A DNA stretch of 64,000 nt, taken from the NCBI GenBank assembly GCA_002245135.1, contig NGBS01001174.1, forward strand, positions 62,001 through 126,000, in the 5' to 3' direction. This document shows, piece by piece, positions 12,561 through 23,521 of this stretch. Position numbers and translations under genes: made by a program. The notes beneath the pieces are model-generated. The model was not told where the DNA came from, searched no databases, and saw nothing but the letters and a program-made list of their open reading frames with translations. Source of the DNA: Proteromonas lacertae (Eukaryota > Sar > Bigyra > Opalinata > Proteromonadidae). Within the stretch, counting starts at the first letter, position 1. Each line of letters begins with the position of its first letter.

Positions 12561-12672
12561 TAGATCTTAGTGTTTAGATATCGCACAACTGATGGGTTGG
12601 TTTTTTGTTTAATTGGATATAAATAAAAGTACTTAATAAACTCATGAAACTACAGAAAAGTTTATAAATTAT

Positions 12673-13990
12673 TTATTGTGACTGATAAATATCAACATAA
12701 TGATTTAATGCTTGTGTTAATGACTTTATTTGTGAATCATTCTCGTATTCTTTTGCCTATTCATATAAATATCAAATATTATAAAATCATACTTCATTTA
12801 GTAATTCTAATACATCACTTATTTTTAAATCATTATTACTATTATTATTTTTAATCTCATTATTTGTATTTTCTACTTTACTTGAAGAAGGAGATATTGG
12901 TTGTTGTTTTATATTATTAACACCATCAGATGTTTCTTCTTCTGACGTTGGAGGTTGAGGTGTATTTATAATTGATTGAATTGGATTTGTAATTATTGAT
13001 AATTTACTATCATCTTGTTTTGTTGATTCATCTTTTATTTCAACAGACTTTTTATCATTATCTTCCTCAATATCTTCTTTCCCTTTTACCAGATTTAAAT
13101 CAGATAAATCTGAAGTAAAAGAACTTGTTGACATTCTAACAGAAGATAAAGGAGAAACATAATAATAATTACTTCTATTCCTCATCTTTTCACTTTCATT
13201 TATACTCTCACCATCACTATAATCACTCATTTCACTAATTTCATTACTACTATCTAATATTGTTGAAGATAGTAATGATAAACCTTCAATTCTATCACTA
13301 TTTCTAGTTGTATCATTAAAACTATCTTTGTTTGGTGATTTTAATTTTTGATCGTTATTTTGTAATTGTTCTAAGAATTTTTGTGCTCTTTCTTGTACAT
13401 CGTTAGCTATTTGGTTTAAATTAATTTCATTTATATCCACTGAGTTATCTAATTGTTTATCATAATTATTCATAGTCTCAAGATCTTCTATTGGTATTTC
13501 ATTCCTTATTGATTCTGGTATTTCTGGAATTGTTTTTTCTATTCTATCAACTGTTTTCATTTCTGATAATTGTGTAGGAGGAGATGATGTAGGTGGTAGA
13601 GGTTCAGATGGTGAAAATGGCTGATACTTTATCTGATTATTTGATTTATCATTACTAAGAATATCATTATCATTTTTCATTTGTTCATAAATAGTCATTA
13701 GCTTTTTATCAAATGAATGGAGAAAGGATGTATCATCTACTTCTTCTTCATCTGGTAAAGAAGAAAGTGGAGGAGGAGGAGGTGGTGGTGGTGGTATAAG
13801 ATTTTCATTTTCTATTTCATTATTTTCTATATTTTTAGTATTATCATCATCAGATATCTTTAAATCGTCTATTTTTGGTAAATCGTCATTTACATCTTCC
13901 TCTACTTTAATAGCTCTAAATTTCTTGATTCTCTATAGAATAAAAAAGTAGAAATAATACATCAGCAATTGAATGTCCTGTGAAATTCAT
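12673..13990 (-). CDS. Intrinsically disordered, proline- and serine-rich protein, 3 exons
   Basis: I do not recognise this 417-residue protein. The start at 13990 precedes a short exon (MNFTGHSIAD), an intron at 13960-13933, a long exon, a second intron at 12792-12757, and a last exon ending YQSQ before TAA; the spliced length is exactly 418 codons. Features: a basic start (RIKKFRAIKVEE), an acidic stretch, a run of eight prolines followed by LSSLPDEEEVDD, a second Pro-rich patch (PFSPSEPLPPTSSPP), a short coiled-coil-like segment (VQERAQKFLEQLQNND), long Ser/Asn/Asp-rich low-complexity regions, and a helical C-terminus (AKEYENDSQIKSLTQALNHY) faintly like an MIT-type helix. It starts 99 bp downstream of the BAR-SH3 gene on the same strand. 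The Pro-rich runs are candidate SH3 ligands, so a link with that neighbour is possible but is inference. Confidence 0.75.
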
Positions 13991-14088
13991 TTTTAAAAAA
14001 TAAATGCTTGATAAAGCTTGGTATTAAATTTAAAAAAAAGTAGTAAAAATCTTTTTAAAAATATATAATATAAACAATAAAAATAAAT

Positions 14089-15691
14089 CTATGCTTTCTC
14101 TACATAATTACCAGGAAATAGACCTGATTCGCCTTTTGCATTTGTTCCTTCCCACCAGCCTGATTCATCTTTATTTGTAACAGTTACTATAGTAGACATA
14201 TAAATATTTATAAATATACTTAGTTCTCCTTCTTTCAAAGAAAGTTCATCATCTCCTGCAGCTTCATAATCAAATATGACTTTATATTGATTAGCTTTAG
14301 CACCACTACCACCAGCAGCAACTAAATTACCTCTAAACGCAACATTATCATAAGAATCATCTCTAAATTGTGCAGCAGCTCCATAACCACCAGCTGCAGC
14401 ACCACCAACAGTAGCAGCACCAACACCCATAGTTGCTGCATTACCATAACTGCCAGTTCTACCTTGAGCACCACCTACAGTAGCTCCACCAGCAGTTGCA
14501 TAATATTGTGTTGAATATCCAGTTCCTCCCATTGAAGCTCCCATCGTTCTACCTCCAGGCATTGAACCGCCACTCATATAACCACCACTACCACCTGTAC
14601 TACCCATTGAATTACCATATCCACCACCCATTGAATTACCATATCACCACCATTGAATTACCATATCCACCACCACCCATAGTACCATCTGCGAAACTAG
14701 GACCTCTTGATCTGATTTCTGGTACTACGAATTCTTCTCTGTATCCTGGTTCTACAATTTGGAAGTCTTGGAATAGTTGACTACCGTTTTCGAAAAATTC
14801 TTTTTGAATACTTCTCATCTATTGATATAAAATATTTAATTAAAAGAAAATAATTTATACATGTGCAAATTCTGCTTTTAATAATCTATCTCTATTTTGA
14901 TTGTAGAATTCTAATTGTTCTTTACATATATCGTTCATTCGTTGTAATTTCATATTTGCATCATTCAATTTTTCTTCATTCTATTACGAAAATAGAAAAA
15001 TTAAAAAAATACTCTCATTAATTTAACAGGATCTGAAGTTCCTTTTGATCGAATATCATCTACTTTCTGTTTATAATGTTCATAATCTAATCTTAATTTA
15101 TATCTATCTTCTAATGTTTTCTTCAAATTTGACATTTCCATGAATTTTTGATCTAATGGAGTTAATACATCTTGTAAAAATCTGTCACTCTATATAATAT
15201 AGTATAGTTAAAAATAAACATACACAATCATGACATAAAGATTCATTAAACTCAGTCATTTTGTTCATATAAGCTTCAGTTTGTATTCTGTTTTCTGGAT
15301 CTTCATCTTCTTTTTCAAAATTCATTAAAGGCATTGATACTGAAGAAAAAGAAACTCCAAGTGCTAAATACTAGAAATTAGACTCAATACTTAAAATTGA
15401 TGCTGAAATTGATTTCATATATTTTATCTATATTATATACACCTATATCCATACAATTTCTTTTAGTTGGGCGTACATTTCCTTAAAATGCTGTATGGGA
15501 ATATCAAATCTACAAAATGAATATATGGGTGGATACTCTGGATCGGATCCAGTTTGAACATTCAAAGTTTTATGTTTAATAGCACATTGGATTTTAGCAA
15601 TCATCGAATCGATTTTATATCTTTCTTTTTGTTTCTTGTTATTTTCACTTGTGTTTTTTGTATAAATAAATAGATAACATTGTCTGAACAT
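14089..15691 (-). CDS. BAR domain-glycine-rich linker-SH3 protein (amphiphysin-like)
   Basis: Membrane-curvature adaptor of the kind used in endocytosis. Introns: 15454-15428, 15390-15364, 15223-15190, 15012-14981, 14860-14819, 14219-14187. After splicing and adding two missing bases the length is 470 codons. Residues ~1-250 form a BAR domain: IAKIQCAIKHKT, YMKSISASIL, FEKEDEDP, NLKKTLEDRYKLRLDYEHYK, QEQLEFYNQNRDRLLKAE-type helices. Then comes a Gly/Ala/Ser-rich linker with repeats of GGGYGNSM and GAATVGGA, and a C-terminal SH3 domain: VIFDYEAAGDDELSLKEGE, ITVTNKDESGWWEG, GLFPGNYVEKA. In the linker near 14639-14655 one repeat copy lacks two G bases compared with its neighbours, which breaks the frame between MGGGGYGNSM and the rest. 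This looks like homopolymer error. The first ~20 residues are less BAR-like, so the start or a short upstream exon is uncertain. Confidence 0.87.
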
Positions 15692-16014
15692 AGCATAATC
15701 GCATATTGACTGATTCTTATTTTTATTTTATATGTATAAAGAAAATATGACAGATATTAATCATCTTTTCTCTTGAATATCGAGAATAAAATATAGAATA
15801 CTCTCTACTCGAATAGCATTTAACAATCAGCTACGTTTAGATTCGAAGAAGAACAAAGAACAAATTTAAATATCAATTATGGATGAAATAAATTAATATT
15901 CTATTACAATATAACTAAAAGCTATTAGTGAAATAGTCATAAACACACTTATTATCTTAGTTATGGAATTATAAAAAACCTCCAAAAATCGCGCCAAAAC
16001 TATTTTTAAAGAAA
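15692..16014. promoter_or_regulatory. Divergent intergenic region of the BAR-SH3 and RPA70N-RecQ genes
   Basis: 323 bp between two start codons pointing outward. It is AT-rich and I see no RNA gene. The only GC-rich island is the E2F-like site listed separately at 15989-15999, close to the helicase start. Confidence 0.6.
15989..15999 (-). promoter_or_regulatory. E2F/DP-type site upstream of the RPA70N-RecQ gene
   Basis: The plus strand reads TCGCGCCAAAA; its complement TTTTGGCGCGA is the textbook E2F/DP site. It lies 16-26 bases before the ATG at 16015 in otherwise AT-rich DNA. E2F commonly drives replication and repair genes at G1/S, which fits an RPA-like/RecQ product. Binding is not shown. 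Confidence 0.5.
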
Positions 16015-18353
16015 ATGGCTGAAATATTAACTCCAAATTCTATAGAAGTACTCAGAAAGACTGCACCTATAGAAGGACAGTCTATGAAGGTAGTTGTTCA
16101 GGTATAGAATTCTTTTAATCATATTATAGATAATAAAGATAGGTGAAATAGCGGAAGAATCGAATAATCAAACTAAATACAGGTATAGATATTAATGTTG
16201 TAATTTTAATTAGATTTACTCTATCAGATGGTAATACTTACTCTTCTGCATTTATTGTCGCTTCTTGTAATAATGAAATGATAGAAAAACAAATAATACA
16301 GGAGCAATGTTTAATAGAAATCGAGGATTGGCAACCAGTCAGGAATTGCAAATTCACTATTGTAAAGAGATTTTCATTATTTGGTACACTCACTACAACA
16401 GTAGGTAATCCTCAACCATACCAAATTGCTACTATCAATTCTCAAAATAACACATCCCCTTCATTGTCAACTCAACCTACCAATCAGAATCCAACAACTC
16501 CAGTGAAATTTAGTACTCCAACTACTACTGCAGCTAATTCAAACCGTTCGACACCTTCAACATCATCCTCTGGTAAAAGTAAATTTAGATCCTCTTTAAT
16601 TAAACCATTAACATTGAAGCCAGTAACAACATCATCAAAATCATCTAGTTTTTTTATAAATTCGATGCAGCCTAAACAGACAATTATCAATTTCAATAAT
16701 AAATCAACAAAAACAACAAATGATGTTAATCTTTTCAATAATACTACTAACAATGATGATGATATAATAGAATTAACATCTCCATCTCAATCACCAATTA
16801 TTACACCACTAATTATATCACCACCTTCTCCACCACTTCAAACATCATTATCACCATTACATACTCAAACCTTACCTCAAACATCTCCACCAACAACACA
16901 ATTTAAATCATATAGAGAAATATTAGAAGAATCAAAACAATTATCATCATCATCATCAAATAAAACAAGTGATAATAAAAAAAGAAAAATAGATGAAGTA
17001 TCAAATATAGAATTACCTTCTCCAAAACGATTAGATTTCAATAATGATGATAGTAATGGATATGATAAATGTACAGATATAACCTATTTAAAAACCCTCG
17101 CTCCAATTTACTTTGCATTGCATTATGTCTTTCATATTACTAGTTTCAGAGGAAATCAAGAGAATATAGTAAAAGAATCTTTAAATAATAAAGATATATT
17201 CGTATTAATGCCTACAGGTGGTGGTAAATCATTATGTTATCAATTACCATCATTATTATACGATGGATTAACAGTTGTTATTTCACCATTATTGTCACTA
17301 TTACAAGATCAAATATTTCAATTATTATCTTACAACATTCCAGTGTTATACTTAGGCAGTGGACAATCTAAGAATGAAGTAATCTCTATAATGAGAGAAA
17401 TATCAAATCCAAATACGAGTTGTAAACTATTATATCTAACTCCAGAAAAAATTAATAAAAGTCCAGCAATTCAAGATATATTATTAAAGCTATATAATAA
17501 TCACAAGTTAATTAGGTTTGTTATAGATGAAGCTCATTGTGTAAGTCAATGGGGACATGATTTTAGACCAGCCTATAAGAAGTTATATATATTAAGGCAA
17601 AAGTATAAAACTGTTCCAATAATGGCATTGACTGCTACAGCTACTAAACAAGTATATGATGATAGTTTGAAAATATTAAGAATGCATAATCCTTTGAAAT
17701 TTCAAGAAAGTTTTAATAGAGCTAATTTGAAGTATTATGTGAAAATTAAAGATAACAATAATCAGAAGACATTGAAAGAAATAATAGATTATGTAAAGGA
17801 TAGAATAAATGATACTGGAATAATCTATGTATTAAGTCATGATGAAGCTGAAAGTGTGTGTAACGAATTACAAAATAAAAATATAAAATGTGAATACTAT
17901 CATGCAGCAATGACATCTAATCAAAGATATACAGTGCAAAAGAAATGGCATGATGGAATAATCAAAGTAGTTTGTGCAACTATTGCATATGGAATGGGTA
18001 TAGATCATAGTCACGTTAGATATGTTATACATTATACCTTAGCCAAATCAATAGAAGGTTATTATCAAGAGAGTGGTAGAGCAGGAAGAGATGGTAATGA
18101 TGCTGATTGCATATTGTATTATAATCGAAAAGATGTTGGTAGATTAAAGAGAATGATAAAAATGGGACCTAAGAAGTTTAAAAGTGAGAAAAGGATTCAA
18201 CATAATGAAGAGTTGTTGGAGAAAATGGTGGAATATTGTGAAGATGATATTAATTGTAGAAGGAAGATATTGTTGAAGTATTTTGGGGAAGATTTTGATG
18301 AGAAGAAATGTCATGGTGGTTGTGATAATTGTAGGAGAAATGGTAAGAAATAG
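16015..18353 (+). CDS. RPA70 N-terminal OB fold fused to a RecQ-family DNA helicase
   Basis: A predicted 3'-5' DNA helicase for replication-fork and recombination repair in the nucleus, 759 residues, 3 exons (introns 16102-16129 and 16183-16213). Residues 1-~120 resemble the N-terminal OB fold of the large RPA subunit (IIKIGEIAEESNNQTKYRFT, LSDGNTYSSAFIVAS, GNPQPYQ). A ~200-residue Ser/Thr/Pro-rich linker follows. The helicase starts near residue 340: FRGNQENIVKESL (motif 0), MPTGGGKSLCYQLP (Walker A), VIDEAHCVSQWGHDFRP (DEAH), ALTATAT, YHAAMT, GMGIDHSHVRYVIH, QESGRAGRDG (motif VI). It ends with a Zn-binding region, Cys at CRRKILLKYFG and CHGGCDNC, and stops there with no winged-helix RQC tail or HRDC domain. 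The order OB fold-linker-RecQ in one uninterrupted frame is unusual. TAG stop. Confidence 0.92.
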
Positions 18354-18857
18354 TTTTGAATAATTTAAATGTATTTGTATTGAATTAAAGTGATGTTTGT
18401 TAATAACTGAAGGGATTTAATAGATAAGCTTCTAATTACTAACTATAGGTAATATACGTATGTTCAATACATCTATAAAACTGATTAAAATACTATATAA
18501 TACTTACCAATTTTATAGAAATAAATGCATGTTACTTTGTTTCATAGTTTTCTGTATATAAATATTATTTATAATCTAGAAAATCAGCATTTTAGTAATT
18601 TTTGGTATTTTGATCAAACCACTTAAATCTTCATAATAATTTCATAAATTAAACACAAACATTACATAAAATAATGTTTTTATAGTTTCTGAGTACTTTG
18701 ACAATTTTGTTTACTTATAGTGTTCCCACCTAATACTGTATTATAAACTACTTTACAATTACAGATAAACAATCTAATAACATAAAAACAAAATAAATTA
18801 ACATTTTACTACCGTTAATTATTGTTGAAACAAATTATAAATCGAAAATTGTCAAAC
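18354..18857. other. Intergenic, AT-rich, no gene recognised
   Basis: 504 bp between the RecQ stop and the start of the first papain-like gene. Frames on both strands are short and broken, and no tRNA-like cloverleaf or repeat was seen. It must hold the 3' end of the helicase transcript and the promoter of the papain-like gene. Confidence 0.6.
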
Positions 18858-20207
18858 ATGAAAACTCTTATTTATGCTTGTTTCTTATCATTTTGTGTGT
18901 GTAACTTAGGTTCAAATTTACGCAATCGCTATAAGAATGGTTATCATGACAGTGATAACTGGGATTGGAGAGATCATAATCCAATATCACCAGTTGATAA
19001 TGAATTGAATACTAATTGCTCTAGCTCATATATATTTGCTGCACTTGGTGCAATAGAAGGAGTGAGAACAATAAAAGGTGACAATTTGAAAAAGATTAGT
19101 TCACAAGAATATATTGATTGTTCAGGAAGTAATACATGTAAACTTGGATCTATAATAGATGTTTTAAATTATTATTCAGATAGAGAAGTATGTGAAGATA
19201 GTAAATATTCTTATAGTGGAGTAAAAGAGGAATGTCAAAATAGCAAGTGTAATAGTAATATAAAAATAAAGCAATTATCATATAAAAAGCTTAGAGGTGA
19301 ATTTATGATAAAAACTATGCATATTGTTCCAGTTCCAACTAAAATATATATTGACAGTCTTAGAAATTATACAGGAGGTATTTATCAAGATTATGATGCT
19401 TGTAATCATGAACCAAATCATTGGGTTCTTGTAGTTGGCTATGGTATTGAAGGAGGCGTTGAATATTGGGTAATAAAGAATGATTTTGGTGAAGAATGGG
19501 GTGAAAAAGGATATTTAAGATTAGAAAGAGGAAAAGGAATGTGTGGAATAGGTACAGAGAGCTATGCAGTCTATTAGTATAATAATATTATTGTTTTATA
19601 CTTTTTCTATAGTTCAGAATGGAAGACTTGGATTATAGTCATCGCTGTAGTTGCAGTTGCTCTAGTTCTGATTTGTTGTATATGTTGTTGTTGCTGTTGT
19701 TGTGCAGCTGCAACTGGATCTACTGCTGCAATGACTCATTGCTGTTGTTTTTGCTGCTATAGTGGAAAAGAAAGCTGTATTCATCCAGAAAGGATTGAAG
19801 TAAAAAGAAGCAAACAATATAGTTATAATAATCCATTATATGATGAAACAGGAGTAGATGCTGAAGTTGTTAAACCAGTACAAGGACAAAAAGTAATTAC
19901 ACAACCTGTAGAAGCACAATATATACCTCAACCAGTTCAACAACAGTATTATCAACCACAACCTGTTGAGCAACAATATTATCAACAGCCACTTCAACCT
20001 CAACAATATAATCAACCAATTCAACCAAATCATATAAATGTTCAACAGCAATATATACAACAACCAAGTCCAACAAACAACTATACTCCAGCTTTACAGT
20101 ATGATAAACTGAATAACTCAAATCCTCATAATGAAGAATTCTACAGTCAACACTCAGAAGATAAAGAACCAATTCTTCTACCTGGATCTAATCCTTATAA
20201 AAAGTAA
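18858..20207 (+). CDS. Membrane-anchored papain-like protein with Ser in place of the catalytic Cys (copy A, long Gln-rich tail)
   Basis: 437 residues from two exons (intron 19577-19612). A signal peptide (MKTLIYACFLSFCVCNLG) is followed by a compact C1A fold: WDWRDHNPIS (start of the mature domain), NCSSSYIFAALGAIEG aligned with the papain CGSCWAF helix, SSQEYIDCSG, CKLGSIIDVLNYY, GGIYQDYDAC, EPNHWVLVVGYG with the active-site His, and WVIKNDFGEEWG with the Asn. The nucleophile Cys is Ser and the following Trp is Tyr, and a long prodomain is missing, so ordinary cysteine-protease activity is unlikely. Exon 2 adds a transmembrane helix (TWIIVIAVVAVALVLI), a Cys cluster (CCICCCC and CCCFCC, possible palmitoylation), then ~140 cytoplasmic residues rich in Gln, Pro and Tyr. 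The ATG at 18858 is chosen because it begins the signal peptide shared with the other copies. Confidence 0.86.
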
Positions 20208-20548
20208 AATGTTTATATAAATAGTATTTTATAGTATAAATTAAAATGTTTAATATGGAATTTAACACATAATAACAATTATCTATTCTTCAACTACTAT
20301 TTTTATAATTCTTATAAAATATATTCAGCATTCTTTTCACATTTATACATTCTACAACTTTCATCACCTCAATTAATAATGACTATAGATTTCTTTTCAT
20401 TTTGCAAATATATAGTGTATATGATAAAATTCACAATTTGATCAACGTACCGAATTATTCATTTTTGCAACTAATATAACATTATTTAATTCTTATATAA
20501 ACAAAATAATCAAGAAAATAATAATAATAACAAATTATCCGTTTCATA
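20208..20548. other. Convergent intergenic region between copies A and B
   Basis: 341 bp of AT-rich sequence between two stop codons facing each other. I see no open frame, RNA gene or repeat of note. Confidence 0.55.
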
Positions 20549-21805
20549 TTATTTTTTATGTGGATTAGATCCAGGAAGAAGAATTGGTTCTTTATCTTGT
20601 GATGTTTGAGTGTAAGATTCTTCATTATGAGGATTTGGGTTATTCAGTTTATCATATTGTAAAGCTGGAGTATAATTATTTGTTGGACTTGGTTGTTGTA
20701 TATATTGTTGCTCAACAGGTTGTGGATATTGTTGTAAAGATTGTTGAATATATGGCTGTTGAAATACTGGCTGAGTGATTACTTTTTGTCCTTGTACTGG
20801 TTGAACAACTTCAGCATCTACTCTTGTTTCATCATATAATGGATTATTATAATTATATTGTTTGCTTCTTTTTACTTCTTTCTTTTCTGGATGAATACAG
20901 CTTTCTTTTCCACTATAACAACAACAACAACAACAATGAGTTATGAAAGCAGCTGATCCTACATAACAGCAGCAACAACAACAAATGAAAATGATTAAAA
21001 CAAGAGAGAGTGATACTGCAAGTGCTACAATAATCCAAGTCTTCCATTCTGAACTATAGAAAAAGTATAAAACAATAATATTATTATACTAATAGACTGC
21101 ATAGCTCTCTGTACCTATTCCACACATTCCTTTTCCTCTTTCTAATCTTAAATATCCTTTTTCACCCCATTCTTCACCAAAATCATTCTTTATTACCCAA
21201 TATTTCACTCCATTTTCAATACCATAAGCAACTACAAGAACCCAATGATTTGGTTCATGATTACAAGCATCATAATCTTGATAAATACCTCCTGTATAAT
21301 TTCTAAGACTGTCAATATATATTTTAGTTGGAACTGGAAGATGAGCTACTTTTATCTCTTCTTCATCTTTAAGTGTTTTGTATGATAGTTTCTTTATTTT
21401 TATATTACTATTACACCTGCTATTTTGACATTCATCTATTGTTCCAGTGTATTGATAATTACTGTCTTGACATACTTCTCTATCTGAATAATAATTTAAA
21501 ACATCTGTAATAGATCCAAGTTTACATGTATCACTTCCTGAACAATCAATATATTCTTGTGAACTGATCTTTCTTAAAGAATGAGTATGTAATGTTCTAG
21601 CACCTTCTATTGCACCAAGTGCAGCAAATATATATGAACTAGAGCAATTAGTATTCAATTCATTATCAAAAGATGAGATTGGGTAATCATCTCTCCAATC
21701 CCACTTTTCATCATTATCATCATCTTCACTATAACCATCACGTAAATTTGAGTGAAATTTACCCACACAAAAGAGAAGCAAATAAGCAAAAATGAGAGTT
21801 TTCAT
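20549..21805 (-). CDS. Membrane-anchored papain-like protein, Ser for Cys (copy B, left palindrome arm, long Gln-rich tail)
   Basis: 406 residues; exons 21805-21090 and 21053-20549 with a 36-nt intron whose sequence equals that of copies A and C. The luminal domain has an acidic insert after the signal peptide (SEDDDNDEKWDWRDDYPIS), the substituted active site NCSSSYIFAALGAIEG, the His region NHWVLVVAYG and the Asn region KNDFGEEWG. A transmembrane helix follows (WIIVALAVSLSLVLIIFI), then CCCCCCYVG and a second Cys cluster. The cytoplasmic tail after HPEKKEV resembles copy A (YNYNNPLYDETRVDAEVV, Gln/Pro-rich, ending LLPGSNPHKK). The luminal domain, TM and 5' flank are the same as copy C base for base as far as I compared; the tail is not. 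Family function is unknown; a surface binding or regulatory role is inference. Confidence 0.86.
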
Positions 21806-22105
21806 GTTTAACAAATTGTATTCTTAAAAGTGTTTAAACATTAATAAACGGAAGTATTACTTATGCATTTTTGTTTAAATATTATTAAAAACATTTAATT
21901 GTCAATTTTAAAGTAATATGTAGTGTATATATACACATGAGTGACTGACTAACTAAAATTGTCAAATTTATTAATTCCTTAAATAACTATCTACTACATC
22001 GTATTCATGATTATTTTATCTTCTTATGATTTTCATAAATGAATTAAGTTATTCTATTAGAAAATATATAAATTCAATATTTCTTCTATTTAATTGACAA
22101 TTGGC
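20874..22105 (+). repeat. Left arm of a 1,232-bp inverted repeat
   Basis: Position x pairs with 44395 minus x in the right arm over the whole length without indels: gene starts 21805/22590, introns and outer limits 20874/23521 all obey this sum. Stretches compared by eye were identical; I found one mismatch (22100/22295) near the inner end. It contains most of copy B and ~300 bp of 5' flank. Confidence 0.93.
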
Positions 22106-22289
22106 AAATATAAAGCAATTATTTTAAGTTATCAACCGTCTAATTATATTCATTATTTTTTCTTTACATCTTTACATAGATTTACTCTAGTTATATAGCT
22201 ATATCGAATCAAAGTTAACTGTTGGAAGAACAAATTCGCACAATTCTTATACTTGATGGCAAAATCCATATAATACTATTTCTTTATCA
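22106..22289. other. Spacer of the inverted repeat
   Basis: 184 bp of unique AT-rich sequence at the centre of the palindrome, midway between the divergent starts of copies B and C (784 bp apart). No gene seen. It may hold a shared promoter. Confidence 0.7.
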
Positions 22290-23521
22290 GCCAACTGTCA
22301 ATTAAATAGAAGAAATATTGAATTTATATATTTTCTAATAGAATAACTTAATTCATTTATGAAAATCATAAGAAGATAAAATAATCATGAATACGATGTA
22401 GTAGATAGTTATTTAAGGAATTAATAAATTTGACAATTTTAGTTAGTCAGTCACTCATGTGTATATATACACTACATATTACTTTAAAATTGACAATTAA
22501 ATGTTTTTAATAATATTTAAACAAAAATGCATAAGTAATACTTCCGTTTATTAATGTTTAAACACTTTTAAGAATACAATTTGTTAAACATGAAAACTCT
22601 CATTTTTGCTTATTTGCTTCTCTTTTGTGTGGGTAAATTTCACTCAAATTTACGTGATGGTTATAGTGAAGATGATGATAATGATGAAAAGTGGGATTGG
22701 AGAGATGATTACCCAATCTCATCTTTTGATAATGAATTGAATACTAATTGCTCTAGTTCATATATATTTGCTGCACTTGGTGCAATAGAAGGTGCTAGAA
22801 CATTACATACTCATTCTTTAAGAAAGATCAGTTCACAAGAATATATTGATTGTTCAGGAAGTGATACATGTAAACTTGGATCTATTACAGATGTTTTAAA
22901 TTATTATTCAGATAGAGAAGTATGTCAAGACAGTAATTATCAATACACTGGAACAATAGATGAATGTCAAAATAGCAGGTGTAATAGTAATATAAAAATA
23001 AAGAAACTATCATACAAAACACTTAAAGATGAAGAAGAGATAAAAGTAGCTCATCTTCCAGTTCCAACTAAAATATATATTGACAGTCTTAGAAATTATA
23101 CAGGAGGTATTTATCAAGATTATGATGCTTGTAATCATGAACCAAATCATTGGGTTCTTGTAGTTGCTTATGGTATTGAAAATGGAGTGAAATATTGGGT
23201 AATAAAGAATGATTTTGGTGAAGAATGGGGTGAAAAAGGATATTTAAGATTAGAAAGAGGAAAAGGAATGTGTGGAATAGGTACAGAGAGCTATGCAGTC
23301 TATTAGTATAATAATATTATTGTTTTATACTTTTTCTATAGTTCAGAATGGAAGACTTGGATTATTGTAGCACTTGCAGTATCACTCTCTCTTGTTTTAA
23401 TCATTTTCATTTGTTGTTGTTGCTGCTGTTATGTAGGATCAGCTGCTTTCATAACTCATTGTTGTTGTTGTTGTTGTTATAGTGGAAAAGAAAGCTGTAT
23501 TCATCCAGAAAAGAAAGAAGT
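22290..23521 (-). repeat. Right arm of a 1,232-bp inverted repeat
   Basis: Reverse complement of 20874-22105. Its outer end falls inside the coding sequence, just after the second Cys cluster of copy C; beyond it the two genes have unrelated tails. Confidence 0.93.

Noticed and set aside
13700-13960. A separate start at the internal Met (13698) for the proline-rich protein
   Set aside because: The frame is open upstream through the Pro run to a good splice junction and an ATG at 13990, and the total length is then integral.
18822-18857. An upstream extension of copy A beginning at TTG (18822)
   Set aside because: There is no ATG in it; the ATG at 18858 starts a signal peptide that aligns with the first residues of copies B and C.
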